NCBI GenBank assembly: GCA_007258455.2
Contig: VDFB02047230.1
Span: 154,925,797 to 154,989,796, forward strand
Direction of reading: 5' to 3'
Source of the DNA: Sequoia sempervirens
Taxonomy: Eukaryota; Streptophyta; Pinopsida; Cupressales; Cupressaceae
DNA length: 64,000 nt
Within the stretch, counting starts at the first letter, position 1. The number at the start of each line of letters is the position of its first letter. Positions 59,593 through 64,000 of the stretch are shown in pieces. Made by a program: the position numbers and the translations under genes. The notes under the pieces are model-generated. The model saw nothing but the letters and a program-made list of their open reading frames with translations, was not told where the DNA came from and searched no databases.

Positions 59593-61748
59593 GTAAATAA
59601 ACAAACAACAAATTGTGATATAGTGCAACAACAAGATTTGACTATAGTTTTAAATATTGATCTTGCACCTGCATTTAACCATTTTCTAGGAATTCAATTA
59701 CAATGAAGATAATTCTTATTTGAATATGTGTAGAATGTTTTGTATCTTTATTTATGACTGTCTTTATGAATGATTTTACAAATTTTGTATATTCTTAGTA
59801 AGTACTTTTAGAAGAATAGACTCCATTAGATAATTATAATAACTTTTTTGAAATGTGCAAAACTAGTAGTAAACTACTACATTGTGATGACAAGGGATTG
59901 CACTACAATGAAATCCACAATGATCTAATGCCATTTTCTACTATTGAATCTAAGTCATATGTGGAGAGGGGTGAAAAGAGAAAATAGTAAATAACATCTG
60001 ACAAAACATTTTGAGTATGTGGGACAATTATTAGTTTAATAATAATTTTCACAATTTGCTTTTCATATTATTTATTATTTATTATCTGATGAATTACAAG
60101 ACATGATCCAAAATATTGATGGAAAAAATTCACACATCAAATCCAAATATATTTGAAGGTCAGAATTAATTAACACAAATTTCATTACTTCCAAACAAAA
60201 AAATTAACATTTTATATGTGAGATTTGTAGTTATTTTACTAAAACAATTGACATATATTAATAATTTCAAAGAAGACATGAATAAGATTCTCAAAAAAGT
60301 AAAAATTTGAGAGTTAAACTAATTTTATTTTACTAAGTCTTGAAAACTTAGCATCAACTGATTAAATTCAAATTTTGTTTTAAAGTTTCTAATATAATAA
60401 TAATAATTAACATTTTAATCTTTAATATTTGCCTCCCTATTTTGATTATTTTGACAATTTTATTATAATTTTTTTATTTTAATAATATATAAAAAATTAT
60501 AAAACATCTTCCAAATATTTATACGAACGAAATGAGCCCTCTCACTTCATAATAATTATTAATATTTTTATTTTTACAAATATAAAAGTGGTATATTCAT
60601 TGTTTATAGCTCCTGTGATTTCTACACAAACATTAATTTTAATATTATGATGATGAATTGTTCATATAGTCGGCTATACATCCAATTTTAGGTTTCGATG
60701 GCACCATTGCATAAGTGTGTCAAACTTAAAAACGATAAGTGATGACCAAGTTAATATCACCTTGGAAGTACTGCAGTCTCTTCTCTTATTAATGGTAGAC
60801 ACAGAGATTTAGTATAAACAATAACCAGTTGCAATACAGTAATGAAAGTTCTAGCAAGCTACTTGTTGTTGTTAATACTGAGTATAATTTATTATCACAT
60901 GCATTTTCTCTTTTGTGGGAGTAATTTTATGTTGGTATCCACAATAATAAATATTATAATTTGTGCAGTTTGTTTAATGGTCAAATAGTATACTTCTCAA
61001 GTAGGAAGTCTAAGTTGAGACTGTCCCATATAATACCTAATGAATTAGAAAATTGTAATTGATTGGTTTGTGCTACTTATCGTATGGGTATGCGCATGTG
61101 ATCAAATGGTATGAGCTGTTCCAGTATTCGCTGCTGATGTTGCTTGCACCAGTCCCAATGACAGATAAGTGAGCCACCTTCAAACCATAACAAACTAATA
61201 AAATATGTATTCAAACATTTATGGTGTTATTTTTATAATCTGTTCTCACAGTTGGAGTCGGCTTTATGTCCCCTAAAAGTCCTTATCATGAGAAATTTAT
61301 TTCAATAGTTTCAATAGTTCGCCTTATGTTAATCAAGCTTTAGGTGATTTTGTTGCATTACCAACCTAGAGAATGACATTAAACTTTACTTAGTAGATCA
61401 TCACAGTCATCTGTCTTCTTCGTAGGCATTAGAAATGCGCCATCAAGCTTAGCTTTCCACACACCATCTTAATACACGTTTAGATCAAAAAGCACCATGT
61501 TTTAGTACATGGCAATGTACTACCAAAACAAGTATTCTTGCACCCAGCCTTGTGTAGGCATTAACACTGTTACTTTTTAGAACCCAAATCATTGTCTTGG
61601 CAATTGCTCCCCCTTGCCACTAGCCCATGGCTAGTTGAACCTGGGTGGTATATTTATTTGTTATATATTCATCTACAAAACTAGTAGTTTGATGTAGATG
61701 GAAAAGAAAATAAATGGAAAATAGTCACCAAATCATTTAAATCAGCAT

Positions 61749-62050
61749 GAGTTTGTTAGAAAGTAATTTCTCTTGCAGTTTTTTGTAGCTTATATTAGAG
61801 TATGTCAAACTGAATTGATATGTTTATTTAGTAGTTTCCTCAATGGTGTTGTAGTCATTTTTGTATGGATCAGAATAATGAATTGGATTTGTTTTGATGA
61901 AGCAATAAAATATAGTTTGTGTGCAGGAGCATGTTGGGAGAATCGTTGTGTATGTGTTTATCTGAATTGATATGTTGAATAAGTTATTATGTTTTTATGT
62001 ATTTGTGTTAATTTATTTGTTGTGTTATGTTTTTTGTTTATCTCCATTCA
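61749..62050. other. ~300 bp insert present only in copy 2
   Basis: It interrupts the sequence that reads CAGCATAAGCTACAT in copy 1 (~56212). A TTCTCTTGCAG splice-acceptor-like motif lies at its start and a 65-codon ORF (61773-61970) inside, neither recognised. No clean target duplication or terminal repeats were seen. Confidence 0.5.
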
Positions 62051-62604
62051 ATTTAACATAAGCTACATAGGGTTAGACTTCTTAAAATTTAGTCTCGGGT
62101 CAATCCATACTGTTAGGGAATAGACTTATAGAGGAGTTACAAGCTACAAAATCTGAAATTATATAGCAAAACCTAAAATTATACAGAACATTCATCAAAT
62201 ATGAAATAAATAAAATGAAGATTACACTATGGGCAACACACAGAATAAATTGTCAAGTGAGAGCTTTGCAATTTGAATGAAGGATTCAATTTGTGAAATC
62301 ACCATATGTTCGTTGCAAAGATGTCACTTTAGAATGTCAGAGACCAAAGAAGACCAAATGGTACTTTATGCCATTTAGCAATCCAATAGTGATAATTTTT
62401 GTTCATGAAAAAAATATGAGTTGAGGAGAGTATTGGTGTGTGGCAACATTTTTGGATAGTAGGGATTCAATGGATCAAAATAGTAGGCATTTCAGTGATA
62501 TCCCAATCTGTCATGTCCATTAATTTGTAGAGGAAGTATTTGTAAGGTTTCAAATTAAGGGAAGGTAGAATGTTTTTAATAATGGGTTTAGCCGACTGTA
62601 TGCA

Positions 62605-62765
62605 TTTGGTAAATGCTTTTTATCCAATGATTCGGTGAGGTCATAAATGGGGGACTTCATCCCCAATTTAAGCATTCAACAATTACACATCAATGGGGTT
62701 TGAACCTTGATGGCAAGAACAACACTTCAACAACTTAACCTTCATACCATGCCACCATTGACAAA
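62605..62765 (-). mobile_element. SINE-like insert with perfect box B
   Basis: Minus strand GGTGGCATGGTATGAAGG (box-A-like, ~62735-62757), then GGTTCAAACCCC (62695-62706), an exact pol III box B, then a non-tRNA tail ending near GGATAAAAAGC. It is absent from copy 1, where ATGCATTCG runs straight into AATAGCAGG (~56731-56745). I could not define a clean target duplication. Confidence 0.6.
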
Positions 62766-62812
62766 TAGCAGGAGTATTGATCATGAAAATTCAATGCTAA
62801 ATCTATGGTTCA

Positions 62813-63124
62813 GCTCGAGGAAAATTCACTGCCAACAATTCACTGCGGGAAAATTCACCACCATGACAAATTCACCTCAATTAGCATTTTTTAATATCTA
62901 TTTCTAGAACTTTGAATTTTTTTTGCAAAATAATAATTTGATTTATGATAATAAAAATGAGTGAAAACTAATTTTTTGCAAAAAAAAATTCAAATTTTTG
63001 GAAATATATATTAAAAAATGTTAATGCAATCAATTTTCCATGGTGGTGAATTTGTCTTGGCGGTGAATTGTCCGTGATGAATTTTTCAACAGTGAATTGT
63101 TAGCGGTGAATTTTCCTAATGCCT
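62813..63124. mobile_element. Foldback MITE, 312 bp, with 9 bp target duplication
   Basis: Terminal inverted repeats of about 70 bp begin AGGAAAATTCACTGCCAACA on the left and, reverse-complemented, AGGAAAATTCACCGCTAACA on the right, each with several spaced copies of AATTCACYG. The target duplication TATGGTTCA is at 62804-62812 and 63125-63133. Copy 1 holds the undivided site once at 56776-56784. A 9 bp duplication points to the Mutator superfamily. Confidence 0.88.
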
Positions 63125-63280
63125 TATGGTTCACATGAGTTTTAGTGAAGATCTGGGAAGGTGTCAGTAAAATATATGTACCACGAGTTGACTCTATTAA
63201 TTATTTTATAAATTTATATCTTTATTTATTTTTCATTCATCTTAAATTTAATTTTTTACTTACTCCCATACAAGCTCATT

Positions 63281-64000
63281 ATCAAACTGTTGCTTTATGT
63301 AAAATTTAGTGAATTACATTACAAAGAAAACTTCTCTCACACGTTTAAGATTCTATAAAAATAGCTTATGGGTTTTATTATTTATTTTTGCATCTTTTCA
63401 AAATATATTAAATTTTTAAATTTGTTTAAGTAATGTATGAGATAAGAATGTTTAAAGGATTTATTACTTCTAGGAAAAATCTAGTGAACAAAATTGTAGG
63501 AAACATACTCTTAAATGTTAAAAACAAGGTGAAGGAAAGCTACAATATGAACTTATACAAGTGAATTTAGATCTGAAAATTAGACTACCAAATTAGATTT
63601 AAACATGTGATTGCAACATACATCACAATATAAAAAACAACAAATAAAATGTGACACGAGATTTACATGGAGAAACCCTTTCAACAAAAAACTCTACATG
63701 AGAAAAGAGGAAAATTATATTATTAATCTTCGAATGAGAGTACACAATAATACACTTCACTACTAATCTCTGATCAACCTAGCAACACCCTGTTACCTAC
63801 AAGACCTCAATATGAAACTACCCTGCCATGGCTCAGATTTATAAAAAATATGAGAGGTAAAACCATGAATGGTAAACCAAAAAAGAGGTACAAAACCACT
63901 TGCAAAACCCACACCCCTCTTCTTGGATAGCCAAAAGAAATAGTAAAATATTAAATCAAAATTCAAGACTCCCACATGGGAACCTAGCCCATATCCTATC
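63281..64000 (-). other. AT-rich end segment with a probable Copia LTR piece
   Basis: Near 63650 the text CACGAGATTTACATGGAGAA followed by ACCCTTTCAACA resembles the R region of a Copia LTR read in reverse. It runs toward the window edge, so the element cannot be defined. Nothing else was recognised. Confidence 0.35.

Larger units (their letters stand above)
58351..63280 (+). repeat. Large direct repeat, copy 2
   Basis: Second copy of 52641-56930. It carries extra material absent from copy 1: a ~114 bp tandem duplication at 59364-59592, ~300 bp at 61749-62050, a SINE-like piece at ~62605-62765 and a MITE at 62813-63124. Confidence 0.9.

Noticed and set aside
60728..60830. A box C/D snoRNA suggested by GTGATGA in the large repeat
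   Set aside because: No CTGA box D was found at a suitable distance and no terminal stem is visible in any of the copies.
52641..63280. The two large direct repeats as LTRs of one element
   Set aside because: No TG/CA ends, primer site or pol between them; the intervening 1.4 kb is a Copia remnant and unassigned DNA.
1..64000. CRISPR arrays, bacterial operons, rRNA or tRNA genes
   Set aside because: The repeats seen are degenerate tandem or dispersed plant repeats without regular unique spacers. The only tRNA-like pieces are SINE heads.

Overview
This window looks like intergenic nuclear DNA from a seed plant with a large, transposon-filled, AT-rich genome. A gymnosperm such as a conifer is my best guess, but that is inference only. 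I found no intact host gene, rRNA, tRNA or CRISPR array. Almost everything recognisable is a retrotransposon, a transposon-borne gene, a decayed gene fragment or a repeat. Nearly every reading frame is broken, and many of the breaks are TAG codons where the family has Gln or Trp.

Layout. At 1-3560 is the 3' part of a Ty3/Gypsy element of Tat type on the + strand: an antisense plant-mobile-domain (PMD) ORF running off the left edge, a polypurine tract, and a 3' LTR starting at 2514. At 3600-5110 is an array of PPR-gene fragments in alternating orientation. At 5200-10880 diverged ~300 bp repeats in opposite orientations flank a decayed coiled-coil ORF. At 10985-14260 are an old dispersed repeat and two Copia-type LTR remnants.

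From ~15300 to ~42656 lies one large minus-strand Tat element, heavily nested. Read on the minus strand it holds a G-patch region, RT, a decayed RNase H, a second RNase H, integrase, a spacer, an antisense PMD ORF, a polypurine tract and the 3' LTR. Its spacer is split by a complete 11.84 kb + strand Gypsy element (20666-32503, target duplication ATGCC). Its second RNase H is split by a 4.36 kb probable solo LTR (35190-39552, target duplication TTCCA). Removing that insert rejoins the RNase H frame exactly.

The 11.84 kb element has the domain order gag, protease, RNase H, RT, decayed RNase H, integrase. An RNase H with all four acidic catalytic residues therefore sits before the RT, while the RNase H in the usual place has lost its first catalytic Asp. 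The minus-strand Tat element in the same window has the more familiar order, with the extra RNase H after the RT.

At 42657-49455 is a partial tandem array (LTR-internal-LTR-truncated internal) of a minus-strand element with a tRNA-iMet-like primer site and a gag-like protein carrying a G-patch and a zinc knuckle. A tRNA-derived SINE with a 9 bp target duplication follows at 49786-49981. From 52641 to 63280 a 4.3-4.9 kb segment is present twice in direct orientation. The copies are separated by a 5'-truncated Copia remnant whose LTR ends where the second copy begins. The second copy alone carries a foldback MITE with a 9 bp target duplication and a SINE-like insert, so the first copy serves as the empty site.
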